Shown here in pieces: positions 25,969-34,932 of a stretch of DNA of 37,305 bases. Every line of letters begins with the position of its first letter. Position 1 is the first letter of the stretch. Origin of the DNA: Chloroflexota bacterium (GTDB taxonomy: Bacteria > Chloroflexota > Anaerolineae > Aggregatilineales > J027). The position numbers and the translations under genes are program-made. The stretch is taken from NCBI GenBank assembly GCA_010092845.1, contig JAADYW010000061.1, positions 1 through 37,305 on the forward strand, read 5' to 3'. Below the pieces are notes generated by a model. The model ran no database searches. It was not told the DNA's origin and saw only the letters and a program-made list of their open reading frames with translations.

Positions 25969-27066
25969 TTAAAATTGTGGCTCCTGCTCAAAAATCGGCA
26001 GTCGGATGACGAACCGGCTGCCTTCGTCGACAGCGCTATAGATATCCAATTCGCCGCCAACCAGTTCAATTCGGTCTCGCAATCCGTTCAAGCTCTGAAC
26101 ATTGGTATCTCCTTGAGTTGGGTCGAGATCGACTTCGGGATCAAATCCTTTGCCATCATCCTCTATCCGGCCCCGAACTTCCTCTACACCAACATCAACC
26201 TGAATACGAATATTCTGGGCTGACAAATAGGTACGACCAAGGTTCAGTATCATCTGGATACTGCGAAACATCATTACTTCAGTATGTTGTGGAATCTGTG
26301 CCTGTTCTTCGCCGGTGAAGCTGAAATCAATCGTCAAGCTATCATGTTTCTGGGCGATACTCTCCGTATAACGGCGTAGCGTGGGGATCAAGCCCAGATC
26401 GTCCAACATCATTGGGCGTAAGTCAAAGATGAAGTCGCGGACTTTCTGAAAGCTGGAACTGGCCGCAGCCTTGAGGTTGTTTAGCTCAACACTGGCTCGG
26501 TCAGGGTCCCGGTTAAACAGCCGCTGGCAGACTTCGGCTTGCAAGATGAAGTTCGTCAGCGATTGGGCGGGGCCATCGTGGAGATTCTTGGCCAGGATCT
26601 GACGCTCATCTTCCTGCGCCTGTACGATGCGGATCAAGGTCTCGCCCGCTGACGAAAGCGTGGCCCGCGGTGTCGTTGAGGCACTGCCGCCGCTGGATTG
26701 AAGTTGCAGCCCATCCAGATTCAGGGCCTGGAGCAAACGTTCGAAAATGCCGAGGTAGTGTTTGAGTTCTTCCTGGCTTTGCTGGAGTTTCTCAAGCTGC
26801 CCGCGCATTGTGAGCAGACGGCTCTTGGCTTCCAGAAGGGTGTCGTGGGCTACCCGGATGTCAGGGCGCGGTACAGTGTCAAAATTGTCGTCGATCTGCT
26901 TCCACTGATAATTCGCCCGAACATTCTCCTGTTCCCATTTCTCTACTTCAGCGGTGCTCTGTTTCAGGAGGCCCTCGTTTTCACGAATACGCTTCTGAAT
27001 CAGTTCGTATTCTTCCTGTATTTCGGCCAGAATATCGGTGTTATCGTCAAGATTGATGCTGTTCAT
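25969..27066 (-). CDS. DegS-like cytoplasmic histidine kinase
   Basis: A 365-residue kinase without membrane segments. An N-terminal coiled-coil region (about 1-115) precedes a HisKA_3 domain with phosphoacceptor His163 in LAKNLHDGPAQSL and FDLRPMMLDDLGLIPTLRRY (about 214-233). The ATPase domain has the G1 box EDDGKGFD (302-309). The layout and motifs resemble Bacillus DegS. The N-box is unusual: MFRSIQMILNLGRTYLSA (266-283) keeps an Asn at 275 but has Met272 where kinases have Glu, and it lacks the basic/His end of the motif. Activity may therefore differ from DegS. GGAGGA lies upstream of the ATG. It is downstream of the response regulator by 84 bases. Confidence 0.9.
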   Translation of the reverse strand: MNSINLDDNTDILAEIQEEYELIQKRIRENEGLLKQSTAEVEKWEQENVRANYQWKQIDDNFDTVPRPDIRVAHDTLLEAKSRLLTMRGQLEKLQQSQEELKHYLGIFERLLQALNLDGLQLQSSGGSASTTPRATLSSAGETLIRIVQAQEDERQILAKNLHDGPAQSLTNFILQAEVCQRLFNRDPDRASVELNNLKAAASSSFQKVRDFIFDLRPMMLDDLGLIPTLRRYTESIAQKHDSLTIDFSFTGEEQAQIPQHTEVMMFRSIQMILNLGRTYLSAQNIRIQVDVGVEEVRGRIEDDGKGFDPEVDLDPTQGDTNVQSLNGLRDRIELVGGELDIYSAVDEGSRFVIRLPIFEQEPQF

Positions 27067-27150
27067 GAGAACACGTCCTCCATTTCTCGTTAGGGTCTAG
27101 GGGGTTGGAGTGGCTGGTGCTATGTTTTGATAAGTGCTTGAACCTGGCTA

Positions 27151-27888
27151 TTAATGGGACTCCGGGTTGTCACGTGTTTCGTCGATACGAACCCATCCCC
27201 TTCGCATAGCGTAGATGGCTGCCTGGGTACGATCTTCAACATCAAGTTTGGTCAGGATTGAGCTAACGTGATTCTTCACGGTCTGGTGGCTTATGCCCAG
27301 GTTTTGGGCGATCTGCTTGTTGGTTTTGCCCTGGGTCACATAGCGCAGGATTTCCATTTCGCGTGGGCTCAGCGGAACGAAATGCTCGTCAGGATCTACG
27401 AGGTAGGGGCCCGTTGCTGCCTCGATGTGCTGGTTGAGCCATGCCTGGATACCCTCTTTGTCGTACTCCTGGTCTTTGATCACATACGAGCCAGCCACAA
27501 CCTTGCGGATCACGTCGACCAGCTTATGCGGTGCCACATCTTTGACGCAATAGGCGACACACCCAGCACGGATGGCATGCAAAGCCTGTTCCTCGGTATC
27601 GTAGCCGGTTAACATAACTACTGCTGCGGCATTCCGCTCGGCCTGCAATCGGCTGGCGATTTGAAGCCCGTTCATTTTGGGAAGATTGACATCCAGCAAG
27701 ATAACATCAGGCCGTTGCTCGCGGGCCATATCCAGTGCTGCTTCGCCATCCTGGCACTCAGCGACCACCTCAATATTATATTCAGTCAGAACATCTTTCA
27801 AGCCGCGACGCCACACCGGATGGTCATCTACGATCATCACTGTGATCTTATCCAGAATAGGGTCTTTACCTTCCGGTGTCCCTGTCAT
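27151..27888 (-). CDS. NarL/DegU-like response regulator
   Basis: A 245-residue regulator with a receiver domain (about 15-135) and a LuxR-type helix-turn-helix (about 175-240). Visible motifs are MIVDDHPVWRRGL, the phosphoacceptor Asp in VILLDVNLPKMNG, Lys in CVKDVAPHKL, and the output motif LSPREMEILRYVTQGKTNKQ with ISHQTVKNHVSSIL. The ATG at 27888 has GGAGGA four bases upstream. An upstream GTG at 27900 overlaps that site. It is the first gene of the kinase/tad/comF/hpf group, so it may control the pilus genes. No target operator was identified. Confidence 0.92.
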   Translation of the reverse strand: MTGTPEGKDPILDKITVMIVDDHPVWRRGLKDVLTEYNIEVVAECQDGEAALDMAREQRPDVILLDVNLPKMNGLQIASRLQAERNAAAVVMLTGYDTEEQALHAIRAGCVAYCVKDVAPHKLVDVIRKVVAGSYVIKDQEYDKEGIQAWLNQHIEAATGPYLVDPDEHFVPLSPREMEILRYVTQGKTNKQIAQNLGISHQTVKNHVSSILTKLDVEDRTQAAIYAMRRGWVRIDETRDNPESH

Positions 27889-27934
27889 ACATTCCTCCAC
27901 ACGTCTGTATCGCTTTCGAGCCCATACCTATCTC

Positions 27935-27940
27935 ATTATA
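27935..27940 (-). promoter_or_regulatory. Possible -10 element for the response regulator operon
   Basis: A perfect TATAAT is present on the minus strand about 47 bases before the regulator start codon. No good -35 hexamer sits 16-18 bases upstream, so the call rests on the -10 alone. Confidence 0.35.
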
Positions 27941-28037
27941 TATCCGAATCAAGTTTAAACCATAATGGAGCCGTTTGCTGGCTGGGTGAAGTTGCTGTAC
28001 GATTCACTCCAATAGAATTGCACTTAATAGCTTGTTG

Positions 28038-29171
28038 ATGGGAGAGCAAACCATTAACGCTAAAACGGTTTCCATCATTATTCTACTTATCACGGCCATC
28101 ATCATGGTTGCTTGCGGTGGCGATAACGGGGAAGATTCATCATCCGAGCCCGAGGCACCGGATAATGTGTCGTCAACAGAAACCCCGTCCCCGACGTCGC
28201 TGCCCGAGATTGCGACCCCCGTCTATCTGGGAACCTCGGAACAACCGGTCCAGATGCTGGTTGTTCTACCTGAAGTTGATAGTGACACCCAGCGCGCTGC
28301 CCGCGATCTAGGCGAAATTCTGACCGAGCAAGCCCAGAACGATCGACTGGAACTCTTCGACCTTGAAATGGCCATCGAGGTTGATAGCCTCAATGGCATG
28401 GACGAAGCGCTGGTGACATTATGTGAGGGCGAGCCTGGATTGGTGTGGGTGGATGCATTTACTTATATTGCTGCGGAACGACAATGTGGCGCCATACCCT
28501 TAATGCAGGTCCAGCAGGGACGGCGCTTCTCAGTTGAGGGTCTGCCCCGTACGGCGCACACGGAGGCGGAGGCTGGCCTGGCCTTCAGTATCGTTTTCCG
28601 CAGTGGTTTGCGGCCGTTCCCCGCGGCTGTCACCGACCTTGCGGGGGCAAATGTCTGCCGTTTGGGGCCAGATGACCGCATCAGTTGGGTGTATTTCAGC
28701 CTGGCACTGCGCGCTGAGGGGATCAATCCGGTGTCTGATCTCGGGACTGTGACTGACGTCGAGGACTATGTGGAGATGGTCCGCGAGATCAACGATCCTG
28801 ACGGCGCCTGTGACGTTGGTGCGATTCCACGCGGGACTCTTCCCGACATCGTCGATGTCCTAGCTGAAGACGAAGATGATCCGGTCGAAATTGATCTTGA
28901 AGCCAACTCACCCTCAGTGCTTCTGCTGCTTGACGGCGAGGAAACCTGGCCGGCCATCCCACACATGGTTTTAGTGGCCGCGCCGCCGCCGGCGTTGGCA
29001 GATGATTTGCGTGAGTCTACCCAGATAGCGCTAGAGCGTGTGCTGGATGATGGCACCAATGATGACCTGCAGGTGCTGCTCCCCCATGAGGAAATCGTGG
29101 CAGTGACGCCGTCGGATTTTGACGATTTTCGGGAGTGGCTGGATGCTGCGGGCTGGTCGATGGCGCGCTAA
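28038..29171 (+). CDS. PhnD-like substrate-binding lipoprotein
   Basis: About 377 residues. A lipoprotein signal ends in MVAC (Cys26), followed by a Ser/Pro-rich linker and a two-lobed binding-protein fold. The stretch GEPGLVWVDAFTYIAAE, then FSIVFRSGLRPFP, DLAGANVCRLGP and an acidic C-terminal lobe resemble the PhnD/PF12974 type of phosphate or phosphonate ABC-transporter receptors. No permease or ATPase gene is adjacent, so it may act alone or with partners elsewhere. TTG codons precede the chosen ATG. No strong binding site is seen. A terminator follows. Confidence 0.7.
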   Translation: MGEQTINAKTVSIIILLITAIIMVACGGDNGEDSSSEPEAPDNVSSTETPSPTSLPEIATPVYLGTSEQPVQMLVVLPEVDSDTQRAARDLGEILTEQAQNDRLELFDLEMAIEVDSLNGMDEALVTLCEGEPGLVWVDAFTYIAAERQCGAIPLMQVQQGRRFSVEGLPRTAHTEAEAGLAFSIVFRSGLRPFPAAVTDLAGANVCRLGPDDRISWVYFSLALRAEGINPVSDLGTVTDVEDYVEMVREINDPDGACDVGAIPRGTLPDIVDVLAEDEDDPVEIDLEANSPSVLLLLDGEETWPAIPHMVLVAAPPPALADDLRESTQIALERVLDDGTNDDLQVLLPHEEIVAVTPSDFDDFREWLDAAGWSMAR

Positions 29172-29195
29172 ACTCCATCTTGAATTTGCTGTTCT

Positions 29196-29234
29196 TGCCG
29201 GGTAAGGTCATATTTTGATCATCCGGCATTTTTT
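29196..29234 (+). terminator. Intrinsic terminator after the PhnD-like gene
   Basis: Arms TGCCGGGT (29196-29203) and ATCCGGCA (29221-29228) enclose a smaller GGTC/GATC stem. The hairpin is followed by six T (29229-29234). It ends the lipoprotein transcript before the glycosyltransferase pair. Confidence 0.85.
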
Positions 29235-29260
29235 CTTGGAAAGACGGTGTGTAGCTTATT

Positions 29261-30217
29261 ATGGCCGATCTAGCGGTCATCATCGTTAACTGGAATACCC
29301 GGCAACTCACCCTGGATGCGCTGCGGACACTCTACGATGATATTCAGGAGAATGGCCCGGCGGCAACCGAAATATGGGTGGTTGACAACGCCTCATCAGA
29401 CAACAGCGCTGCGGCGATCAAAGCGGATTTTCCCCAGGTAAATCTTATCGAGAGCGCGACGAATCTCGGCTTTGCCGCCGCTAATAACCTGGCCATGCGC
29501 GAGATGGGCTTCCAGAACGGTAAGCCTGTGGGGGAACTGCCACGAGCTGTTTACTTGCTCAATTCGGATACTCTTACCCATTCCGGCGCGACCAATATCC
29601 TGTACCAGACCCTCCTCTCTAGGCCGGAAGCCGGTGTTGTTGGCGCGCGTCTGACCTACGGCGATGGGCGTTTCCAGCATAGTGCGTTTGCTTTTCCAGG
29701 ATTAATTCAACTCTGGATTGATCTGTTGCCAGCGCCGGGCCGCCTCTACGAATCGCGACTGAATGGCCGCTATCCACAGCGATACTATCGGGGCTTGGCG
29801 CCTTTTCCGGTCGGGCATACCCTGGGGGCTACCATGATGCCCCGACGTGAGGTAATCCAGCAAGTCGGGATGTTCGACGAACGTTTCTTCATGTACGCCG
29901 AAGAAGTTGACTGGTGTTGGATGATCCAGAAAGCCGGCTGGAAGATACTCTGTGTGCCCGCAGCACATGTTACCCACCTGGAGGGGCAGAGCACGCGCCA
30001 GGTGAAACCCCACAGCATTGTCAATCTGTGGAAGAGCCGGCTGCGCCTCTATGAGAAACACTATAGCCGCCCCAAGCGGTGGCTGGCCCGGCTTCTGGTC
30101 CGCCTGGGGATGCGCTGGCAAATACGCCAGACACTGCAGGCCTATGCCCAGCGCCGCATCTCTGCCAAAGAACGCGATGCGCTTATCGAGGCTTATCGTC
30201 AGGTGATGGCACTATGA
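29261..30217 (+). CDS. GT2 family glycosyltransferase
   Basis: A 318-residue GT-A fold enzyme of the rhamnosyltransferase-like GT2 group. The nucleotide-binding start is LAVIIVNWN, followed by [10 protein letters not shown], the LLNSDT motif (metal-binding Asp), a [26 protein letters not shown] acceptor-side region split across a conserved F-D-E-R-F-F pattern, and a basic C-terminus. The ATG and TGA of the next gene overlap this gene's stop, so the two are translationally coupled. The acceptor is unknown; a surface polysaccharide is likely. Confidence 0.9.
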   Translation: MADLAVIIVNWNTRQLTLDALRTLYDDIQENGPAATEIWVVDNASSDNSAAAIKADFPQVNLIESATNLGFAAANNLAMREMGFQNGKPVGELPRAVYLLNSDTLTHSGATNILYQTLLSRPEAGVVGARLTYGDGRFQHSAFAFPGLIQLWIDLLPAPGRLYESRLNGRYPQRYYRGLAPFPVGHTLGATMMPRREVIQQVGMFDERFFMYAEEVDWCWMIQKAGWKILCVPAAHVTHLEGQSTRQVKPHSIVNLWKSRLRLYEKHYSRPKRWLARLLVRLGMRWQIRQTLQAYAQRRISAKERDALIEAYRQVMAL

Positions 30218-30990
30218 CGGTTCAACTGGCCGGCGTCATCCTGGCCCGTGATGAAGCCGATTTCATTGGCGAATGCATCGCCAGCCTGGCATGGACTGAC
30301 GAGGTGGTCGTTTTTGAATGGGGCAGCACGGACGCAACGGTACGCATTGCCCAAGATGCAGGGGCAACCGTTATCGAGCACCGCTTTGAGAATTTCGCCC
30401 AGCAGCGCAATGCGGCTCTGGAACAGGTTGATGCTGAATGGATACTCTTTGTCGATGCGGACGAGCGTATCCCGCCGGAGCTGGCGAGTGAAATCCGCAC
30501 GTGTTTGGAGGCCCCCACCCAGCCAGGTTATTACATCCCCCGTCATAACTACATTTTCGGGAAACTGACCCGCCACGCGGGGTGGTATCCGGATTACCAG
30601 TTGCGGTTGTTGAAACGGGAGGCTGTTCACTACGATCCTGAGCGCCGCGTCCATGAACGGGTTGTGCTACCTGATGGTGCTGAAGCCGGCTATCTGAATC
30701 CCCCGATGATCCATTTCAACTACCAGAATGTGCGCGAGTTCGTCCGCAAGCAGCGTCATTATGCAGGCTTTGACGCCGAGATCTGGTACCGCGAGGGGCG
30801 CCGACCTAAATTGCGCAACTTCATCTTGCAACCGTGGCGGCAGTTTGCCTGGCGTTTCTGGACGTTGAAAGGCTACAAGGATGGCTTACACGGTCTGGGG
30901 CTCAGCCTTTTGATGGCCTGGAACGAGTTTGACAAGTACTGGCAACTGCGTCGTCTGTGGCGGCAAGACAGCGCTGCGGATCTCAGTTAG
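30214..30990 (+). CDS. WaaE-like GT2 glycosyltransferase
   Basis: A 258-residue GT2 enzyme. It begins VILARDEADFIGECIASL and shows VFEWGSTDATVRIA, ENFAQQRNAAL and ILFVDADERIPPEL, the pattern of the WaaE/KdtX beta-glucosyltransferase-like group. The ATG at 30214 overlaps the previous TGA (ATGA). Upstream in-frame codons to 30079 lie inside the preceding gene and are rejected as start. The donor and acceptor cannot be told. The 3' end overlaps the convergent gene by eight bases. Confidence 0.9.
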   Translation: MTVQLAGVILARDEADFIGECIASLAWTDEVVVFEWGSTDATVRIAQDAGATVIEHRFENFAQQRNAALEQVDAEWILFVDADERIPPELASEIRTCLEAPTQPGYYIPRHNYIFGKLTRHAGWYPDYQLRLLKREAVHYDPERRVHERVVLPDGAEAGYLNPPMIHFNYQNVREFVRKQRHYAGFDAEIWYREGRRPKLRNFILQPWRQFAWRFWTLKGYKDGLHGLGLSLLMAWNEFDKYWQLRRLWRQDSAADLS

Positions 30991-32098
30991 CGCCGTCGGC
31001 TTCCAATAGGATTTCGCTGATGACGTGAAGCCCCCCAGCAACGATGCTGTGTCCGCCAAGCAGAACGGGCAGTGGCGCGTTAGCGGCAGCGGTAGTGAAG
31101 TCGTGTAGCCAGGGATTTTTGATGGCACTGGTCATCAATAAATCTGACGCAAAACGGTCCGCGTCATCGGGATAAGCGCCGAAGTGGGCCATCAAGACCC
31201 GGCTATCAATCAAGGCGATGTCTACGATCTGGCTCATTGTTTCGAAGAAAGCCGCTGGTCCCTGAAGCTCCAGTAGCTTCCCCAGGAGCGAACGTACCTG
31301 GCCCCGCTGGTGGCGTTCGCTGGCGACCATGCCCCGCTCTTCAGAGAAAACACGAATCCAGCACTGGGTAGCCCGACTGAGTGCCTCCCAGGCGCGGGGT
31401 GCCACCCGGCCAATCAGGGCGACACGCGTCCCGGGTTCACGTAGGCGTGCCAGAATCGGCGGCAGCGGTACTGGGTCGAGTAAGCGGCTTTCTTCCAACT
31501 CCTGGCGTAGTCGGGGGCGGCATCCAGGGTGATGCCGGATAGTGGCCAGGTCGCTGGGCGTATCAAGATCAAAGGCGGTCGCTGGACGATCCGGGCTCGT
31601 CACCTGAACCGAATAGCTTCCCTCCTCACGCAGGCGCCAGGCCAGGCTGTTGTCACGCTGGCTACCCCGAATAATCGACAGGGATGCATCCACATCGGTC
31701 ATCGCGAGCCAATCACTTGAATGCAGGTTGTTTGTCAGTACTCTCCTATGGGCGTGAGAGGTCTGCAGAAGCCTGCCGATCTGGGTGAGCGTCGCGGAAT
31801 CGATCAGCGGGGCGCTGGCCCCCCCAAAGTAGGCGACACGCTTCCAGCCGAGGTCAGTCAGTAAGTCAGCTAGCTGGGTCCCGAAGTGGAAGGCTGTCTT
31901 AGAGGGCGAAAGGATGACATTCGCTGGTGGCGGCCAGTCATCTGGCGTCGATGAATAAACAACGATGGGGCCAATACCATGGTCACGCAGCAAAGTGATC
32001 AGGTCAAGCGTAGCTGCCTGTCGGGCAGCGGCCATCAGTTGCTCTGGAGAGGTGGACCCGGCAGGCCCCAACATAATGATCACACCAGCTTCAGTCAT
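30983..32098 (-). CDS. Hypothetical protein, weakly nucleotidyltransferase-like
   Basis: About 371 residues, not recognised with certainty. The first half has a weak resemblance to MobA/CofC-type nucleotidyltransferases: IIMLGPAG, then YFGGASAPLID, TDVDASLSIIRG and AFDLDTPSDLATI. Key Gly-rich and Asp metal motifs of those enzymes are not convincing. The second half (about 215-371) has RVALIGRVAPRAWEAL and GGHSIVAGGLHVI, with no family recalled. The start at 32098 has GGAG about nine bases upstream; the ATG at 32143 is worse placed. The gene lies between the glycosyltransferase pair and the SAM hydroxide adenosyltransferase on the opposite strand. Confidence 0.7.
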   Translation of the reverse strand: MTEAGVIIMLGPAGSTSPEQLMAAARQAATLDLITLLRDHGIGPIVVYSSTPDDWPPPANVILSPSKTAFHFGTQLADLLTDLGWKRVAYFGGASAPLIDSATLTQIGRLLQTSHAHRRVLTNNLHSSDWLAMTDVDASLSIIRGSQRDNSLAWRLREEGSYSVQVTSPDRPATAFDLDTPSDLATIRHHPGCRPRLRQELEESRLLDPVPLPPILARLREPGTRVALIGRVAPRAWEALSRATQCWIRVFSEERGMVASERHQRGQVRSLLGKLLELQGPAAFFETMSQIVDIALIDSRVLMAHFGAYPDDADRFASDLLMTSAIKNPWLHDFTTAAANAPLPVLLGGHSIVAGGLHVISEILLEADGAN

Positions 32099-32192
32099 GG
32101 TCAGATACTCCAATGTGGCCCTCGGTCGCTGATTGTAGCGCATTGTGCCGTGACTGTTGCTCCATTATCTGAGGACGGCTACAATCGGGCTC

Positions 32193-33071
32193 ATGATGAC
32201 ACAACAGGAAGACTCCGGGCTACATACCGTGCCGGTGATGGCGCTCATCACTGATTTTGGCCTGACTGACATCTATGTTGGGGTTATGAAGGGGGTGATC
32301 CTGTCGATCTCCCCTGATACCCGGTTGATTGACCTGACGCATGAGATACAACCCCAGAATGTCCGGCAGGGGGCCTTCGCGCTCTATAGCGCCTATGCCT
32401 ATATGCCCACTAAGACAGTATTCCTGGGTGTTGTTGATCCTGGTGTTGGCTCTGCCCGCAAACCAATTGCTATCGAGACCAATCATGGAGTTTTTGTTGG
32501 ACCAGACAACGGTCTGTTCACATATGTCCTCAAGCATGTGAAGGTGCGGCGTGCAGTTGTGCTACAGAACCAGAAATATCTCCGTCGCCAGATTAGCTCG
32601 ACTTTTCACGGCCGCGACATCTTCAGCGCAGCGGCGGCGCATATTGCTGCCGGAGTCCCGGTCGAGGCGCTTGGTCCTGCGCTGTCACAGCCAGCGAGCT
32701 TGCCTGCGCCCCGCTTTGAGGTCAGAGATAAGGTGATTGACGGCGAAATCCTGTATATTGATCATTTCGGTAATCTGGTGACCAGTATTGGTGCGCTGCA
32801 ATGGGGTGCCGATGATATGCTTCTGGTGACGCCGTTTTTCGACCCTCATTCAATCCCTGAGATGAAATCAATCCGGCCCGAAGCCTGCGCAGTCCAGTTT
32901 TACGATCGGGTTATCGAGCCATTGTGCTTGCACTATGCGGCTGTGCCTCCCGGCGAGCTTCTGACGCTCATCAATAGCGCGGGGCAAGTCGAAATCGCAG
33001 TCAATCAAGGAAACGCAGCCCAGTATCTTGGGGCTGAAGTCGGCGACCCAGTAACACTCCGTATTGCCTAG
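32193..33071 (+). CDS. SAM hydroxide adenosyltransferase (DUF62)
   Basis: About 292 residues of the fluorinase/SAM-hydrolase superfamily, converting S-adenosylmethionine to adenosine and methionine. The start motif is LITDFGLTD. The Asp-Arg-His triad of the hydrolases is in place: Asp82 and Arg89 in VVDPGVGSAR (spacing seven, as in the archaeal reference) and His139 in STFHGRD. These residues mark the hydroxide enzymes, not the halogenases. The exact start is uncertain: ATG codons at 32193 and 32196 and a TTG at 32157 are possible, without a clear binding site. It is followed 28 bases later by murA. Confidence 0.88.
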   Translation: MMTQQEDSGLHTVPVMALITDFGLTDIYVGVMKGVILSISPDTRLIDLTHEIQPQNVRQGAFALYSAYAYMPTKTVFLGVVDPGVGSARKPIAIETNHGVFVGPDNGLFTYVLKHVKVRRAVVLQNQKYLRRQISSTFHGRDIFSAAAAHIAAGVPVEALGPALSQPASLPAPRFEVRDKVIDGEILYIDHFGNLVTSIGALQWGADDMLLVTPFFDPHSIPEMKSIRPEACAVQFYDRVIEPLCLHYAAVPPGELLTLINSAGQVEIAVNQGNAAQYLGAEVGDPVTLRIA

Positions 33072-33099
33072 CCCATGTTTTGTCGAAGGAAGCGGTAAA

Positions 33100-34404
33100 T
33101 TGACACGAACGCCCGAGCAGTTTGTAATCCGTGGTGGTACGCCGCTACAGGGTGAGATCAAAGCGAGCGGCAATAAGAATGCAGCGCTCCCGTTGCTGCC
33201 TGCCTGTTTGCTTACTGACCAGCCCGTGATCCTGAATAACATGCCGGATATTGGTGATGTGCATGTGATGTGTGGCCTATTACAGAGCCTGGGGGCTGAG
33301 GTCGAGTGGCTGGCCCCGGACAAAGTGCAGGTTCATGCCGCCAATATCACAACCTATCATGCTGACCCGGAGCTGGCCAAACGCATTCGCCCCAGCACGC
33401 TGCTGGCAGGAGCGATGCTCGCGCGCGTCGGGCAGCTTGTGATCCCACCACCGGGAGGTGATGTCATTGGCCGGCGCCGTCTGGACACGCACATCATGGC
33501 ATTGGAAAAGCTCGGTGCGAACATCAGCTTTGACGGTGTCTTCAAGATGCAAGCGGAGCGATTGCAGGGTGCCGATATCCTGCTCGATGAGGCCAGCGTT
33601 ACAGCCACAGAAAACACGATCCTGGCGGCTGCTTTGGCAAAAGGCACGACGATCATCCGCAATGCGGCTTCGGAGCCACATGTGCAGCAATTGTGCCATT
33701 TTCTGAACCAGCTTGGCGCCCAAATAGAAGGAATTGGCTCCAACCGCCTGATTATTGAGGGTGTCGAACGGCTAGCGGGTGGTGAGTTCAGGGTTGGCGC
33801 AGATTACCTGGAAGTGGGGAGCTACATCGGGGCCGCGGTTGTAACCGGGGGCGAACTGCTGATTCGCCAGGCCGATCCCCAGTACTTATCAATGATCCAG
33901 CAGATCTTCCAGCGGCTCGGGGTAACCTGGGAAACACGTGGCGAGGACGTGTTTGTGCCGCGTAAGCAGGCGCTTAGCATCAAGATGGACTTTGGGGGCA
34001 ACCTGCCAGAGATCAAACCCCAGGTATGGCCTGGTTTTCCCACTGATATGATGAGCATTGCCATCCTAATTGCTACTCAATCGTCGGGGGCGGCACTTTT
34101 CCACGAATGGATGTTTGAGGGACGGCTGTTTTTCACGGACCGGTTATCGAGTATGGGAGCCAATATTATCCTGTGCGATCCCCACCGGGTCTTAGTCCAG
34201 GGGCCGACTGCTCTACATGGCGATCAGGTTATCACCAGCCCCGATATCCGGGCCGGGATGGCGATGGTGCTGGCGGCCCTGGCGGCTAGCGGGGAGACAA
34301 TCATTCGAAATATCGTCCAGATCGATCGTGGCTATACCCGGCTGGATGAGCGGCTGCGCCAATTAGGGGCCGATATTCAGCGTGAGCCAATCGGATCATC
34401 ATGA
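33100..34404 (+). CDS. murA: UDP-GlcNAc 1-carboxyvinyltransferase MurA with active-site Asp
   Basis: About 434 residues, an EPSP-synthase-fold enzyme that adds enolpyruvate from PEP to UDP-GlcNAc, the first committed step of peptidoglycan synthesis. Landmarks are GEIKASGNKNAALPLLPA near the N-terminus (catalytic Lys), RPSTLLAGAMLARVG, and the active-site loop PPGGDVIGRRRLDTHI. The loop has Asp121 where E. coli MurA has Cys115, the residue attacked by fosfomycin. The start is TTG at 33100 with GAAGGA nine bases upstream. An upstream TTG (33064) overlaps the preceding gene. The stop overlaps the next gene's ATG. Confidence 0.93.
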   Translation: MTRTPEQFVIRGGTPLQGEIKASGNKNAALPLLPACLLTDQPVILNNMPDIGDVHVMCGLLQSLGAEVEWLAPDKVQVHAANITTYHADPELAKRIRPSTLLAGAMLARVGQLVIPPPGGDVIGRRRLDTHIMALEKLGANISFDGVFKMQAERLQGADILLDEASVTATENTILAAALAKGTTIIRNAASEPHVQQLCHFLNQLGAQIEGIGSNRLIIEGVERLAGGEFRVGADYLEVGSYIGAAVVTGGELLIRQADPQYLSMIQQIFQRLGVTWETRGEDVFVPRKQALSIKMDFGGNLPEIKPQVWPGFPTDMMSIAILIATQSSGAALFHEWMFEGRLFFTDRLSSMGANIILCDPHRVLVQGPTALHGDQVITSPDIRAGMAMVLAALAASGETIIRNIVQIDRGYTRLDERLRQLGADIQREPIGSS

Positions 34405-34928
34405 TGACCAATGCTGAAGACGATCCCGCAGCACCGGCCAATGCCGGCAGTGAGCCCGATCGATCCCGTGCGTTGGCGCCCTTTGGCTTGCGCCTGGGGC
34501 TGATGTGGACCTTTATGCTGCTGGGGGTGGCCCCCTTGATTAAGGTCTACGTATCGTTTCGGCTCAACGCCGGCGAAGATGATATCTCGTGGTACGTCCC
34601 GTTCGATTTCTGGATGCAAGCGCTGGGCATCGCCAGTATTGCGGCGCTGGTCAGCACAGTCATCGCCTGGCGAGGACGTCCGGGCCGGATTTACTGGGTA
34701 TTTCAGCTCATCCTGGTATTGACGATGGTGATCATATCGGTGGAGACGGCCGTGCGCTACTACGGAGATTGCCCGGAATGTCTGGTAGATCAAGACATTC
34801 TGAACCCTGTATTCCGGATCCTCTATCCATTCCAGCTCTTCACGACGGTATATATGTTATGGTATATCAATAGAGAGCCTGCTCGGATCTTCTATGGCTA
34901 TTCGTCGTCAACTTCACAGGAGACTTGA
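34401..34928 (+). CDS. Small membrane protein, unknown function
   Basis: A 175-residue protein with a polar N-terminal 27 residues and four predicted membrane segments (about 30-50, 70-90, 98-113 and 138-155). A CPEC pair lies in the loop before the last segment. No family is recognised. The ATG overlaps the murA TGA (ATGA), so it is translationally coupled to murA. It may act in the envelope, but that rests on position only. Confidence 0.8.
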   Translation: MMTNAEDDPAAPANAGSEPDRSRALAPFGLRLGLMWTFMLLGVAPLIKVYVSFRLNAGEDDISWYVPFDFWMQALGIASIAALVSTVIAWRGRPGRIYWVFQLILVLTMVIISVETAVRYYGDCPECLVDQDILNPVFRILYPFQLFTTVYMLWYINREPARIFYGYSSSTSQET

Positions 34929-34932
34929 TCCC

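Noticed and set aside
32193-33071. Possible fluorinase or chlorinase
   Set aside because: The Asp-Arg-His triad of SAM hydroxide adenosyltransferases is intact, which marks the hydrolase branch. No halogenase-specific loop was seen.
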